DNA of 64,000 nucleotides from Novosphingobium sp. (GTDB lineage Bacteria > Pseudomonadota > Alphaproteobacteria > Sphingomonadales > Sphingomonadaceae). The position numbers and the translations under genes are program-made. The notes under the pieces were generated by a model. It saw only the letters and a program-made list of their open reading frames with translations, ran no database searches and was not told the DNA's origin. Numbering within the stretch: the stretch's first letter is position 1; each line of letters begins with the position of its first letter. Of this stretch, positions 26,762 to 36,039 are shown one piece after another. The stretch spans positions 39,200 to 103,199 of the forward strand of contig NZ_JADZAT010000017.1 of the NCBI RefSeq assembly GCF_020852455.1, read 5' to 3'.

Positions 26762-27694
26762 ATGAAATTCTTTTGTCGGACCAGAACGCTTGTCGCCGTC
26801 GCGGTGAGCGCATCTTTGCTTGCACCGTCCAGTTCGGCAATAGCTGCGGCGGGGGATCCGCAAAAGTTTGACGTCACCCTGACCGGACTGGTGGTTGAAC
26901 CCGACGGTAAATCGCTCCCGGTCGGCGAAGAGCGCGAGGTCAAGGAGCACGACGTGATCGCGCAGGGCAAGCTCAGCTGGTTTGCCACAGCCAAGCTGGA
27001 AGCACCGGCAACAGTGCACGCGGTTGACACCGATTTCCCGGTTGCCAAGGAGACCACGCTGCGCCTGGCGGCCAGTGCAACCGGCGGAGATCTGGCCACA
27101 CTGGGGCGCGGTGCGATCACCTATTGCGACGAATTGCGGACTGACCGGCTGAAGGCGCTCGGCCAGCTGGCCACGCTGGGGCTGTCGGCATTGGGATCCC
27201 GGCTGGCCAAGGAGATGCAGGTCTGTCTGGTTGACGGCGATGCCAACGGCGACTTCGAAAAGGGGTTCATCGTCGGCACGAAGAAGGCGCCCGATCGGCA
27301 CATGGTCGATGTGACGCCGGTCAAGTACACCGTGACTCGGTTCGATCCGGTGGCGGGCGACAGCTATCTGCAGGTCCGCTTCTATGATGGCGGCGTGCTG
27401 TCTGGGCCCAGCCTGGGCCTGGTGCTGCGGATCAATGGCGGCAACGTGGGTTTCGCCGCGCTCCACATGTTTGAACTGAATCGCTTCGGCCTGGCCGGGC
27501 GGATGCGCGTCCTGCCGTATCAGGGCTTCAAGGAAAAGAAACTGCCCCAGCTGCTTGGCTTTGGCCCAACCCGGATCAGGGTTCTGGCCTTCGACAAGGC
27601 CCGCAAGGTCGGCACGGTCAAGCTTGAGCGGGACTGGACCCGCTCAGGCTTCGTGATCCAGTACCCGCCGCAGGTGGTCTACATCTATTACTAA
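26762..27694 (+). CDS. Secreted protein of unknown function
   Basis: The 310-residue protein has a signal peptide (about 1-30, MKFFCRTRTLVAVAVSASLL). I recognise no domain. The mature part looks beta-rich, with DVTLTGLVVEPDGKSLPVG near the start, an acidic DGDANGDFEKGF loop in the middle that resembles a Ca-binding loop, and a C-terminus ending PPQVVYIYY. It lies 72 bp after the thioredoxin-like gene and may share its transcript. Confidence 0.7.
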   Translation: MKFFCRTRTLVAVAVSASLLAPSSSAIAAAGDPQKFDVTLTGLVVEPDGKSLPVGEEREVKEHDVIAQGKLSWFATAKLEAPATVHAVDTDFPVAKETTLRLAASATGGDLATLGRGAITYCDELRTDRLKALGQLATLGLSALGSRLAKEMQVCLVDGDANGDFEKGFIVGTKKAPDRHMVDVTPVKYTVTRFDPVAGDSYLQVRFYDGGVLSGPSLGLVLRINGGNVGFAALHMFELNRFGLAGRMRVLPYQGFKEKKLPQLLGFGPTRIRVLAFDKARKVGTVKLERDWTRSGFVIQYPPQVVYIYY

Positions 27695-27709
27695 TCCGGA
27701 CTAGCCCGC

Positions 27710-28546
27710 CTAGAGGATGAAATGATCGCCCGCAGCGCGGACCGTGATCTCACCCAGCGACACCCCCCAGGGCTGGTTGATTGCGTACACGACCGCGTCA
27801 GCGATGTGCTCGGGCGCCAGGCTGGCATAGTCGATATTTTCGGGATCAAGCCGTGCAGGGGGGAAGGTCCCGGCCTGCAACTCGGCCACCATCGCCATGA
27901 AATCCGGCGCGTTCTGGCCCAGAATGCCGACACTGGCCGCCGGATTGACCACGCTGGCTGACAGGCCGGTGGCGGGAACGCCGGTGGGCTTGATCGTGGT
28001 GACCTTGATCTTGCCGCGCGATTCAAGCCGGAGGCTTTCGCCCAGCGTGTTCACCGCGGCCTTGCTGGCGCCATAGACCGCCGCACCCACCACCGGGAAG
28101 TTGCCATAGATCGAACTGATGTTGATCACCTGGCCGCGGCCTTGCGCGATCATCGGATCATAGGCCGCGACCATGCCGTTGAGCACGCCCTTGATGTTGA
28201 TGTCGATGCAGCGAAGCCAGGCCGGATGGGCGGCTTCGTGATCGGCAAAGAAGGCCAGTGGCATGATCCCGGCATTGTTGACCATCACGTCGATCCGGCC
28301 GAACCGGTCAACCGCTGCCTTGACCAGCGCCTTGCACTGATCGGGCTGGGTCACGTCGGTTGCGAGCGCCTGGGCCTGGCCACCGCCGTCACGAATGGCC
28401 GCAGCGGCAGCCTCGGCAGCAGCCCCGTCGATATCACCAAGGGTGATCGCCGCGCCCAGCCGGGCGCACCTTTCGGCCACCAGTTTCCCAAACCCGCCGC
28501 CACCGCCGGTGATGACGATCGACTTGCCTTCCACGTGATTGCTCAT
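27710..28546 (-). CDS. SDR family oxidoreductase
   Basis: The 278-residue classical SDR has the Rossmann glycine motif TGGGGGFG near residue 14, NNAGIMP in the middle, INISSIYG and the YGASKAAV (YxxxK) catalytic segment. The cofactor and substrate are not evident. It lies 12 bp downstream of the beta-propeller amidohydrolase gene, so the two are probably co-transcribed. Confidence 0.9.
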   Translation of the reverse strand: MSNHVEGKSIVITGGGGGFGKLVAERCARLGAAITLGDIDGAAAEAAAAAIRDGGGQAQALATDVTQPDQCKALVKAAVDRFGRIDVMVNNAGIMPLAFFADHEAAHPAWLRCIDINIKGVLNGMVAAYDPMIAQGRGQVINISSIYGNFPVVGAAVYGASKAAVNTLGESLRLESRGKIKVTTIKPTGVPATGLSASVVNPAASVGILGQNAPDFMAMVAELQAGTFPPARLDPENIDYASLAPEHIADAVVYAINQPWGVSLGEITVRAAGDHFIL

Positions 28547-28558
28547 CCTGTCCTCCGT

Positions 28559-31500
28559 TCAGCCATCGTCCTGATCGGCATGGGCGGTGATGCCGCCGCC
28601 GGTCGGTCCGGTATAGCCTGATGTTCCGTCCTTGCCCTCCCACCAATAGGCGGGGCGCTTGCGGGTGCCGGTCAGTTCCTCGTTGAGCGTCGCGGCGTCA
28701 TAGAGCCGGCCGTTGATCATCACCTTCGAGATCTTGTCCGAATTGCGGATGTCCTTGGTCGGATCGGCATCTAGTACCACCAGGTCGGCCAGCTTGCCCG
28801 GTTCGAGCGAGCCAATATCGGCATCATAGCCCAGCGAACGCGCGGATTCGATCGTACCCGCCCGCAGCGCTTCGACCGGGCTCATCCCGCCGCGCACGAA
28901 CGACCACAGTTCCCAATGGGCGGCGATACCGGGTTCCTGCCCGTGCGCACCGATCGCGACCGGCACCCCGCGCCGGGCCAGCTTGGCGGCTTCGCGCGCG
29001 CTTTCGCCGTCACGATAGTCTTCCTCGGGCGCGATTTCGCGGCGGGCGCTGCCGGCGGTCAGCGCGGCGGCGGGTTCGTGCTTCTGCAACAGCGGGTGCT
29101 TCCACACTTCGGTATGCGAACGCCAATAGGGATCGCCGGCCGGCCCGCCATAGGTCACCACCAGGGTCGGGGTGTAGCCGGTCTTCGATTGGCTGAAGAA
29201 CTGCAGCACATCTTCATAGAACACGCCCAGCGGCAGATTGTGTTCGACCGTGGTGTTGCCATCGGCGATCAGCGTCATGTCAAAGCCATAGAGCGATCCG
29301 CCCTCGGCCACCGAACGCATGCCCTCGGCCAACGCGGCCCGGGTCACCTGCTGGCGCTGTTCGCGGCGCGGCTGGTTGTAGTTCTTGATCGAATGCGCGC
29401 CCTGCGCCTTGAGCCTGCGCACATGCGCCAGCGCATCGTCATAGCTGTCGATCTGGGCATAGACGTCGGGCGCCTTGGCGCCATAGACGATCTCGGCAGT
29501 CGAAAAGCTGCGCGGACCGATCAGCTTGCCGGCGCGGACCATTTCCAGCGCGGGGAACACGGTGGTTGCGCTGGATGACGGATCATGCCGGGTGGTGACG
29601 CCCAGCGCCAGGTTGACCATTTCGGCCCAGTTGGCCTGCGGGGTCAGTTCATCGACGCCATAGGGGCCGTGGGCATGGGCATCGACCAGCCCGGGGATGA
29701 TCGTCTTGCCGGCGGCGTCCAGCGTCGGCACACCGGCCGGCAGCGCTACTTCGCCGCGCTTGCCCACGGCCTTGATCCGGTTGCCCTCGATCAGGATCAC
29801 GCCGTCATCGATCGCGCCGCCATCGGTGCCCTTCATCGTCACGATCCGCGCACCGACGATCGCTATGCTGCCAGCAGGCTTATCGGCGGTTACGCGCATC
29901 GACAGCGAGACGCCGGTCTTGGGCGGTTCGAATTTGGCCGGCTTGCCATCCTTTGCCAGCGGTGCATCGGCAAACATCGCCGCCCTGTTCGCGCTGAACA
30001 GCGTCGGGCCAAGCGACCAGTGCAGCTGCTGGCCATTGCCGCTCCAGTGGATCCATTCCGCGCCGTCGCCGCTGGCCTTGGTCACTGGCAGAGCGCCGCC
30101 CCGCGGGGAAACCGAGACTTCCTGCGTGCCGGGCAACAAGGGCATCACGAATGCCTGATAGTTCTGGCGAAAAGCTAGATATTGCCCATCGGGCGAAACG
30201 CGAAAATCGGTTACCAGTTCGCCCTTGGCATGAACCCGGCGTGCTTCGCCGTTCAGATCCATGCTGACCAGCTGGGTTTCCTTGCCATTGCCCTCGACCA
30301 CGAACAGGCGGTCGTTCGATCCGGCGAATTGTGGAACCGCGCCGCTATCGGCCACCTGAACCGCCGCACCGCCGGCGGCCGGCACGCGGTAAATCCCGGT
30401 ATCGCCGCCGCCACGCGGACTGGTCAGCCCGCCGCCGCCCAGGCGTTCGAACACGATGGTCTTGCCATCGGGCGAAAAGCGCGGGCGGGCATAGTGACCG
30501 GGCGCCGCAGTGACCGTGCTGGCCTTGCCGCCAGCGGGTGCGATCGTGCGGATCTCGCCCAGCCCGGCGTCGGTCCAGCGCACAAAGGCAATCCGCTTGC
30601 CGTCTGCCGACCACGATGGATAGGCTTCCATCGCGGCATCGTCAGCGGTCAGACGGCGCGGTTCGCCGCCGGCCATCGACTTGACCCACAGCTTGCCTAA
30701 TGTTTCGAACACCACCTGACGGCCATCGGGCGAAACCGCCGCGCCGCGCGGCATCCTGGTTTCAAAGCTGTCCGGCGCCACAGCAATCGCCGGACGCGGT
30801 GGATCGATCACCGCGCGGCTGTCGCTGACGCGGAACGGGATCACCTGGCTCTTGCCCGATGTCACATCCACGCGGTTGAGCTTGCCGCCAGCCCAGACCA
30901 CCACGCTGGCCGAATCCGGCGACCAGGCCATGTTCGGATAGACCCCGGTCACCGCCCAGGTTTCCTGTACGTCCTGATCCAGCATATCGAAGACCTTGCG
31001 ATCCTCGCCGCTCGCCAAATCGCGCACGTAGAGCTTCGAGCGGGTCCGCTCGCGCCGGACATAGGCAATCTTCTTGCCATCGGGTGACGGGGTGGGGCGC
31101 ACCGCGCCGCCTTCGCCGCCGATCACCCGTTCGGTCTTGCCGGTCTCAAGATCATAGCGATCGATCGCAAAGATCTGGCCGTTCGAATCCTGTGCGTACT
31201 GGAAAATCGGTCCGGGAGTGGTGTTGCGGGTGAAATAGACATGCTTGCCATCGGGGGCAAAGATCGGTTCGCCCAGTTCCTTCTGGTGCTGCTCGCTGGG
31301 CTTCTTGACCAGCTGGACCCCGTCGCCGCCTGAAACGTGGTAGAGCCAGACCTCACCGGTGCCCAGCGAGCGCTGGGTGGTGAAGTGCTTCTTGGCAACG
31401 ATGAAGCGGCCGTCCGGGCTCCAGCTTGGCTGGTTGAGCAGGCGGAAGTCTTCCTTGGTCAGCTGCCGCTTGTCGCTGCCATCGCGGTTCATGATCCAGA

Positions 31501-31852
31501 TGTTGTCGCCGCCGCCGCGATCAGAGGTGAAGGCGATCCGCCTGCCATCGGGCGAGAAGCGCGGCTGCGTTTCATAGGGCAGCCCTTCCGCGATCCGGGC
31601 CGGGGTGCCGCCGGTGATCGGCATGGTGTAGATATCGCCCAGCAGGTCAAACACGATCGTCTGCCCATCGGGGCTGACATCGAGATTCATCCAGGTGCCT
31701 TCATCGACATTGATCGGGACCTGGCGCTGGGTCATTCCCGGAGGATTGGCGACATCCCACTTTGCGGCATCTTCGGCCTGCGCCGTGGCGGGCAGGGCGG
31801 CCAGGCTCAGTGCCAGAGCCAGGCGTGAGGCGGTGCGTGCAGGTGACTTCAT
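28559..31852 (-). CDS. Secreted beta-propeller amidohydrolase
   Basis: From ATG 31852 (1097 residues) there is a signal peptide (MKSPARTASRLALALSLAAL) and then a long series of TolB/PD40-type repeats with SPDG(R/K) motifs across about residues 50-650. The C-terminal third is an amidohydrolase: IIPGLVDAHAHGPYG gives the HxH metal motif, and the C-terminal GSLEPGKLADLVVLDADP is the usual family ending. Secreted proteins of this build are annotated as amidohydrolases/imidazolonepropionase-like; the substrate, probably a peptide or amide, is unknown. An upstream ATG (31915) exists, but the signal peptide favours 31852. Confidence 0.92.
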   Translation of the reverse strand: MKSPARTASRLALALSLAALPATAQAEDAAKWDVANPPGMTQRQVPINVDEGTWMNLDVSPDGQTIVFDLLGDIYTMPITGGTPARIAEGLPYETQPRFSPDGRRIAFTSDRGGGDNIWIMNRDGSDKRQLTKEDFRLLNQPSWSPDGRFIVAKKHFTTQRSLGTGEVWLYHVSGGDGVQLVKKPSEQHQKELGEPIFAPDGKHVYFTRNTTPGPIFQYAQDSNGQIFAIDRYDLETGKTERVIGGEGGAVRPTPSPDGKKIAYVRRERTRSKLYVRDLASGEDRKVFDMLDQDVQETWAVTGVYPNMAWSPDSASVVVWAGGKLNRVDVTSGKSQVIPFRVSDSRAVIDPPRPAIAVAPDSFETRMPRGAAVSPDGRQVVFETLGKLWVKSMAGGEPRRLTADDAAMEAYPSWSADGKRIAFVRWTDAGLGEIRTIAPAGGKASTVTAAPGHYARPRFSPDGKTIVFERLGGGGLTSPRGGGDTGIYRVPAAGGAAVQVADSGAVPQFAGSNDRLFVVEGNGKETQLVSMDLNGEARRVHAKGELVTDFRVSPDGQYLAFRQNYQAFVMPLLPGTQEVSVSPRGGALPVTKASGDGAEWIHWSGNGQQLHWSLGPTLFSANRAAMFADAPLAKDGKPAKFEPPKTGVSLSMRVTADKPAGSIAIVGARIVTMKGTDGGAIDDGVILIEGNRIKAVGKRGEVALPAGVPTLDAAGKTIIPGLVDAHAHGPYGVDELTPQANWAEMVNLALGVTTRHDPSSSATTVFPALEMVRAGKLIGPRSFSTAEIVYGAKAPDVYAQIDSYDDALAHVRRLKAQGAHSIKNYNQPRREQRQQVTRAALAEGMRSVAEGGSLYGFDMTLIADGNTTVEHNLPLGVFYEDVLQFFSQSKTGYTPTLVVTYGGPAGDPYWRSHTEVWKHPLLQKHEPAAALTAGSARREIAPEEDYRDGESAREAAKLARRGVPVAIGAHGQEPGIAAHWELWSFVRGGMSPVEALRAGTIESARSLGYDADIGSLEPGKLADLVVLDADPTKDIRNSDKISKVMINGRLYDAATLNEELTGTRKRPAYWWEGKDGTSGYTGPTGGGITAHADQDDG

Positions 31853-31950
31853 CGCAAAATTCTCCCCCAAGGATCGTGGCGCGACCATCGAGGGAGAAGC
31901 CGCGCTGTCAATCAATCGTTCGGTGAACGACTTTACGGCTGGACGAAGCG

Positions 31951-33063
31951 TTAGTCGTGTGGCGTCACCAGGTACTTCTCGCCGGTGCGGCGGGCGTTGT
32001 ACATGCTGACCGCGTCCTTGGTTAGCATGTCCTCAAGGTTGCCCTTCCTGGCATAGTGGCTGGCAAAGGTGGTGGTCAGGTCCTTCATCACCCGCGCGCG
32101 CATCCGCCCGACCACTTCCATCCCGGCCTTCATCATGAACGGGGTCAGCAGCCAGCCGGAGAGATCCCAGGTCAGGCCGAAGGCGCGGTTGAGGATCGTC
32201 GGGCCAAGATCGAGTGCACCATAGATGCAGACCTTTTTGGGTTCGGACGAGCCATAGCGGCTGAAGGCCGCGCCGCGGCTGGCGGCGGCTTCCATCGCGG
32301 TCAGCATCTGGCTTGCCACCGTGCCACCGCCAATCGGATCGAACCCGATCATCGCCTTGGTTTCAGCGATCGCGTCGATCAGCCTGGGCATGTAATCGGC
32401 GTCGGTCATGTTGAGCACATGGGTAGCGCCAAGATCCTTGAGCAGCTGTACCTGGGCTTCACTGCGGACCACGTTGACCAGCGGGATACCGTCCTCAAGG
32501 CAGATCTTGACCAGCATCTGGCCCAGGTTCGATGCAGCCGCCGCGTGGACGATGCCGCTGTAGCCTTCCATCTTCATGGTTTCGACAAAACCCAGTGCGG
32601 TCATGGGGTTGACGAACGAACTTGCGGCCTGTTCGGCAGTCACGCTGTCATCCACCGCAAAGCCCATGTTGGCATCGCCATAGGCATAGCTGGCATAGGC
32701 CGTGCCGGGTACACAGGCATAGCGCTTGCCCAGCAGCGCTTGCGCCGCCGGGGCCTCACCCGCGGCAACCACGATCCCGGCGCACTCGTTGCCGGCGGGC
32801 ATGGCCATGCCGTGACGCGCCTTGAACGCGCGGGTCGCGGCTTCGGGCATCTGTGCCACCACCTTGCCTGGCGAATACTGCGCATTGTCGGTATCGGCGC
32901 TGGCGAACAGCAGGCCCAGGTCTGACGGGTTGATCGGGGTTGCTTCGACCTTGACCAGCACCTGCGTGCCCGTGGGCGCTTCCCAGGTCTTGTCGTTGAG
33001 CTGAACGGTCAGCGTGCCGTCCGCATCGAGCTGGGTGGTGAGCTGCTTGCCGGTGAAGGTCAT
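31951..33063 (-). CDS. Zinc-type/quinone oxidoreductase-like MDR protein
   Basis: The 370-residue MDR-superfamily protein has the GroES-like N-terminal part with LVKVEATPINPSDLGLL, the AGNECAGIVVAAG segment and a Rossmann part where the usual GxGxxG appears as AAAASNLGQMLVKI. The catalytic-zinc Cys ligands are not apparent, so it is closer to quinone oxidoreductases than to zinc alcohol dehydrogenases. It sits alone between the amidohydrolase gene and truA. Confidence 0.88.
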   Translation of the reverse strand: MTFTGKQLTTQLDADGTLTVQLNDKTWEAPTGTQVLVKVEATPINPSDLGLLFASADTDNAQYSPGKVVAQMPEAATRAFKARHGMAMPAGNECAGIVVAAGEAPAAQALLGKRYACVPGTAYASYAYGDANMGFAVDDSVTAEQAASSFVNPMTALGFVETMKMEGYSGIVHAAAASNLGQMLVKICLEDGIPLVNVVRSEAQVQLLKDLGATHVLNMTDADYMPRLIDAIAETKAMIGFDPIGGGTVASQMLTAMEAAASRGAAFSRYGSSEPKKVCIYGALDLGPTILNRAFGLTWDLSGWLLTPFMMKAGMEVVGRMRARVMKDLTTTFASHYARKGNLEDMLTKDAVSMYNARRTGEKYLVTPHD

Positions 33064-33107
33064 TGGTCGTCTCCCGAATCTATCGTTTCGGAATGCAACC
33101 TAGTCAC

Positions 33108-33854
33108 TCATTCGCCGGGGTAAAGCGCTCGAACGAAATAGAGCCCTTCGCTGGGGGCATTGAGGCCGAGCGCCTGCCGGTCACGCGCGGCCAGGGCCTC
33201 ACCCACCTGCTCCTCGCGCCAGCGGCCCATGCCGACCAGTGCCAGGCAGCCGACCATCGAACGGACCTGATGGTGCAGGAACGAGCGCGCCGCGGCCCGG
33301 ATCCGCACCTCATCGCCCAGCCGCTCAACGCTGAGCAGGTCGAGCGTCTTTTCCGGGCTCTGCGCCTGGCAATGGACCGAGCGGAAGGTGGTGAAATCGT
33401 GCCGCCCGACCAAAGCCTGCGCTGCGCGGTGCATGGCCTCTGCATCAAGCGGCTGCGGCACTTGCCACAGGTGATTGGCATCCAGCGTCAGCGGTGCACG
33501 GCGGTTGGCGATCCGGTAGAGATATTCGCGGCCGATGCAGCTGAACCGGGCGTGCCAGTCATCCGGCACGACAACGCAGTCCAGCACCGCGATCGGATCG
33601 GGGCGGAGGTGGTGGTTGAGCGCTTCCATCAGCCGGAACGCATCGATGTCCTTCGCAACATCGACATGCACCCGCATGCCAAGCGCATGGACCCCGGCAT
33701 CGGTGCGCCCGGCGGCATGCAGCGTCACCGTCTCGCCGGTGGTGGCATGGACGGCTTCCTCGACCGCCTGCTGGACGCTGGGTCCATGGGCCTGGCGTTG
33801 CAGGCCGAAGAACGGGGTACCGTCGAATTCAAGGGTGAGGGCGAAGCGGGTCAA
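33108..33854 (-). CDS. truA: tRNA pseudouridine(38-40) synthase
   Basis: The 248-residue enzyme modifies U38-U40 in the tRNA anticodon stem. The catalytic Asp is in [11 protein letters not shown] (about 51-61). The start shows [18 protein letters not shown] and the end FVRALYPGE. The start overlaps the fmt stop by 4 bp, the common fmt-truA arrangement. Confidence 0.97.
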   Translation of the reverse strand: MTRFALTLEFDGTPFFGLQRQAHGPSVQQAVEEAVHATTGETVTLHAAGRTDAGVHALGMRVHVDVAKDIDAFRLMEALNHHLRPDPIAVLDCVVVPDDWHARFSCIGREYLYRIANRRAPLTLDANHLWQVPQPLDAEAMHRAAQALVGRHDFTTFRSVHCQAQSPEKTLDLLSVERLGDEVRIRAAARSFLHHQVRSMVGCLALVGMGRWREEQVGEALAARDRQALGLNAPSEGLYFVRALYPGE

Positions 33855-34759
33855 GCCAGCACGGCTCCTGCCGCCATCGCCCAGCCGCGCAGCATGTCGC
33901 GGGCCGCCATCGCCGGACGCCCGGCGCGCTGGACCAGCGTGGGGCGCAGCGCGCCGCTACCGCAGGCGATGGTCAGGTTGTCGTCCAGCACCTCGCCCGG
34001 CACCCCTTCGTCCTCGGCCAATTCCGCCGCCAGAACCTTGCAGCGCTCACTGTCGTATTCGAACCATGCGCCGGGTGCCGGGGCGAAGGCGCGGACCTGA
34101 CGTTCGATCTCTGCGGCACTCAGGCCCCAATCGATCCGCGTCTCGACCTTGTCGATCTTGTGGGCATAGGTGACGCCGTCGTCCGGCTGGACCACCGCCG
34201 CGTAGTTAGGCAGGTCGGCCAGTACCTCGACCATCAGATTGCCGCCCAGTTCGGCCAGTTCCTCGGTCAGTTCGCCGGTGGTCTTGCTATCCACCGGTGT
34301 CCTCACCGTTGCCAGCATCGGCCCGGTATCGAGCCCGGCCTCCATCTGCATGATGGTGACGCCGGTCTGTTCGTCCCCGGCCAGGATTGCGCGATGGATC
34401 GGCGCCGCGCCGCGCCAGCGAGGCAGCAGCGAAGCGTGGATGTTGAGGCAGCCATGCTTGGGCGCATCGAGCACCGCTTGCGGCAGGATCAGGCCATAGG
34501 CAGCGACTATCGCGACGTCGGCCTGCAGCGCGGCGAAGGCGGCCTGTTCGTCCGTGCCCTTCAGGCTTGTCGGATGGCGCACCGCGATCCCCAGTTCCTG
34601 CGCCGCCTTGTGGACCGGAGTGGGGGTCAGCTCCTTGCCGCGCCGGCCGCCGGGGCGGGGCGGTTGGGTATAGGCGCAGACCACATCATGCCCCGCCGCG
34701 ACCAGCGCCTTGAGCGCCGGGACAGCGAAATCCGGGGTTCCCATGAAAATCACGCGCAT
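33851..34759 (-). CDS. fmt: Methionyl-tRNA formyltransferase
   Basis: From ATG 34759 (302 residues, [16 protein letters not shown]). It formylates initiator Met-tRNA with 10-formyl-THF. The catalytic segment [16 protein letters not shown] is present and the C-terminal tRNA-binding domain is complete. The open frame upstream to 35107 is the shadow of recR. fmt is divergent from recR-def, with 43 bp between the starts; deformylase (def) in the partner run removes the formyl group that fmt adds. Confidence 0.97.
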   Translation of the reverse strand: MRVIFMGTPDFAVPALKALVAAGHDVVCAYTQPPRPGGRRGKELTPTPVHKAAQELGIAVRHPTSLKGTDEQAAFAALQADVAIVAAYGLILPQAVLDAPKHGCLNIHASLLPRWRGAAPIHRAILAGDEQTGVTIMQMEAGLDTGPMLATVRTPVDSKTTGELTEELAELGGNLMVEVLADLPNYAAVVQPDDGVTYAHKIDKVETRIDWGLSAAEIERQVRAFAPAPGAWFEYDSERCKVLAAELAEDEGVPGEVLDDNLTIACGSGALRPTLVQRAGRPAMAARDMLRGWAMAAGAVLA

Positions 34760-34802
34760 GGTGGCTTTGCCTTTCCTGAAACCGCGCCCTATCTGTCGCG
34801 TC

Positions 34803-35399
34803 ATGGCATCGCAAGAGATCGAAGCACTCGCCACCGCGCTCAGCCGCCTGCCCGGCCTTGGCCCGCGTTCGGCACGGCGTGCGGTGCTGTGGCTGATCAA
34901 GCGGCGCGAGACTTCGCTGGTCGCGCTGCTCGATGCGCTGGGCGCGGTGCGCGAAAGCCTGGTCGAATGCGCCACCTGCGGCAATGTCGATACCGCAAAC
35001 CCTTGCGGGATCTGCGCCGATCCGCGCCGCGATGCCCGCGCGCTGTGCGTGGTGGAGGACGTGGCCGATCTCTGGGCGCTTGACCGGGCCAAGCTGTTTG
35101 CCGGCAAGTATCACGTCCTGGGCGGGCGGCTTTCCGCGCTGGAAGGCGTGCGGCCCGAAGACCTGACGATCGGCCGCCTGATCGAACGCGTTTCGCAAGG
35201 CGGGATCGACGAAGTGGTACTGGCGATGAACGCCACCCTCGAAGGCCAGACCACTGCGCACTACATAGCCGAACGGCTGGAAAACTATCCGGTACGGATC
35301 ACCCAGCTGGCCCACGGCCTGCCCGTGGGGGGAGAGTTGGACTACCTCGACGAAGGGACTTTGGCGCAGGCTTTGCGCGCCCGGCGGCCGGTGGGTTGA
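34803..35399 (+). CDS. recR: Recombination mediator RecR
   Basis: From ATG 34803 (198 residues). The N-terminal helix-hairpin-helix contains [16 protein letters not shown]. The zinc finger has [16 protein letters not shown], and the Toprim domain has [13 protein letters not shown] and [16 protein letters not shown]. RecR acts with RecO in loading RecA at gaps. In this genome dnaX and the YbaB gene are not adjacent. def follows with a 4-bp overlap of the longest reading frame. Confidence 0.97.
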   Translation: MASQEIEALATALSRLPGLGPRSARRAVLWLIKRRETSLVALLDALGAVRESLVECATCGNVDTANPCGICADPRRDARALCVVEDVADLWALDRAKLFAGKYHVLGGRLSALEGVRPEDLTIGRLIERVSQGGIDEVVLAMNATLEGQTTAHYIAERLENYPVRITQLAHGLPVGGELDYLDEGTLAQALRARRPVG

Positions 35400-35431
35400 G
35401 AATCGCCGACATCGCGACTATCTGCCCCTCC

Positions 35432-35998
35432 ATGGCTATCCTCGAAATCCTTGAAGTTCCCGATCCCGTGCTCAAGCAGGTCTCGGCCCCCGTCACCGAG
35501 TTCAACGCTGAACTGCGCACGCTGGTCGAGGATATGTTCGAGACCATGTACGATGCGCCCGGCATAGGCCTGGCTGCGATCCAGGTTGGCGTGCCATTGC
35601 GGGTGCTGGTGATCGACCTCCAGCCCGAGGACGAGGACGCCGAGCCCGAGCCGTGCAACCATGACGGCCATCACCACCACCACCAGCCGACCAAGAAGGA
35701 ACCCCGGGTGTTCATCAACCCGGTGCTCTCCGATCCTTCGGACGAACACACCGTCTATCAGGAAGGCTGCCTCTCGGTGCCGGAGATCTACGCCGACGTG
35801 GAGCGCCCTTCGCGGATCCGCGCGCAGTGGCAGGATCTTGACGGCAAGCACTTTGATGAGGTGATCGAAGGCCTGCTGGCAACCTGCCTGCAGCACGAGA
35901 TGGACCACCTCCAAGGGATCCTGTTTATCGACCACCTCAGCCGGCTCAAGCGCGGCATGGCGCTCAAGAAGCTGGAAAAGCTGCGCAAGGCAGCTTGA
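35432..35998 (+). CDS. def: Peptide deformylase with histidine-rich insertion
   Basis: From ATG 35432 (188 residues). All three active-site motifs are intact: [10 protein letters not shown] (44-53), EGCLS with Cys113, and QHEMDHL with His155 and His159 as the metal ligands. Between the first and second motifs there is an acidic then His-rich insertion (about residues 62-91) containing [10 protein letters not shown], with one His at 77 and five at 80-84. Most deformylases have a short beta-turn here. The enzyme removes the N-formyl group from nascent proteins. Confidence 0.96.
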   Translation: MAILEILEVPDPVLKQVSAPVTEFNAELRTLVEDMFETMYDAPGIGLAAIQVGVPLRVLVIDLQPEDEDAEPEPCNHDGHHHHHQPTKKEPRVFINPVLSDPSDEHTVYQEGCLSVPEIYADVERPSRIRAQWQDLDGKHFDEVIEGLLATCLQHEMDHLQGILFIDHLSRLKRGMALKKLEKLRKAA

Positions 35999-36039
35999 TA
36001 GGGCTGGTGTTCCTGCTCCGTTCCGGTTAGCGTGTCCGA

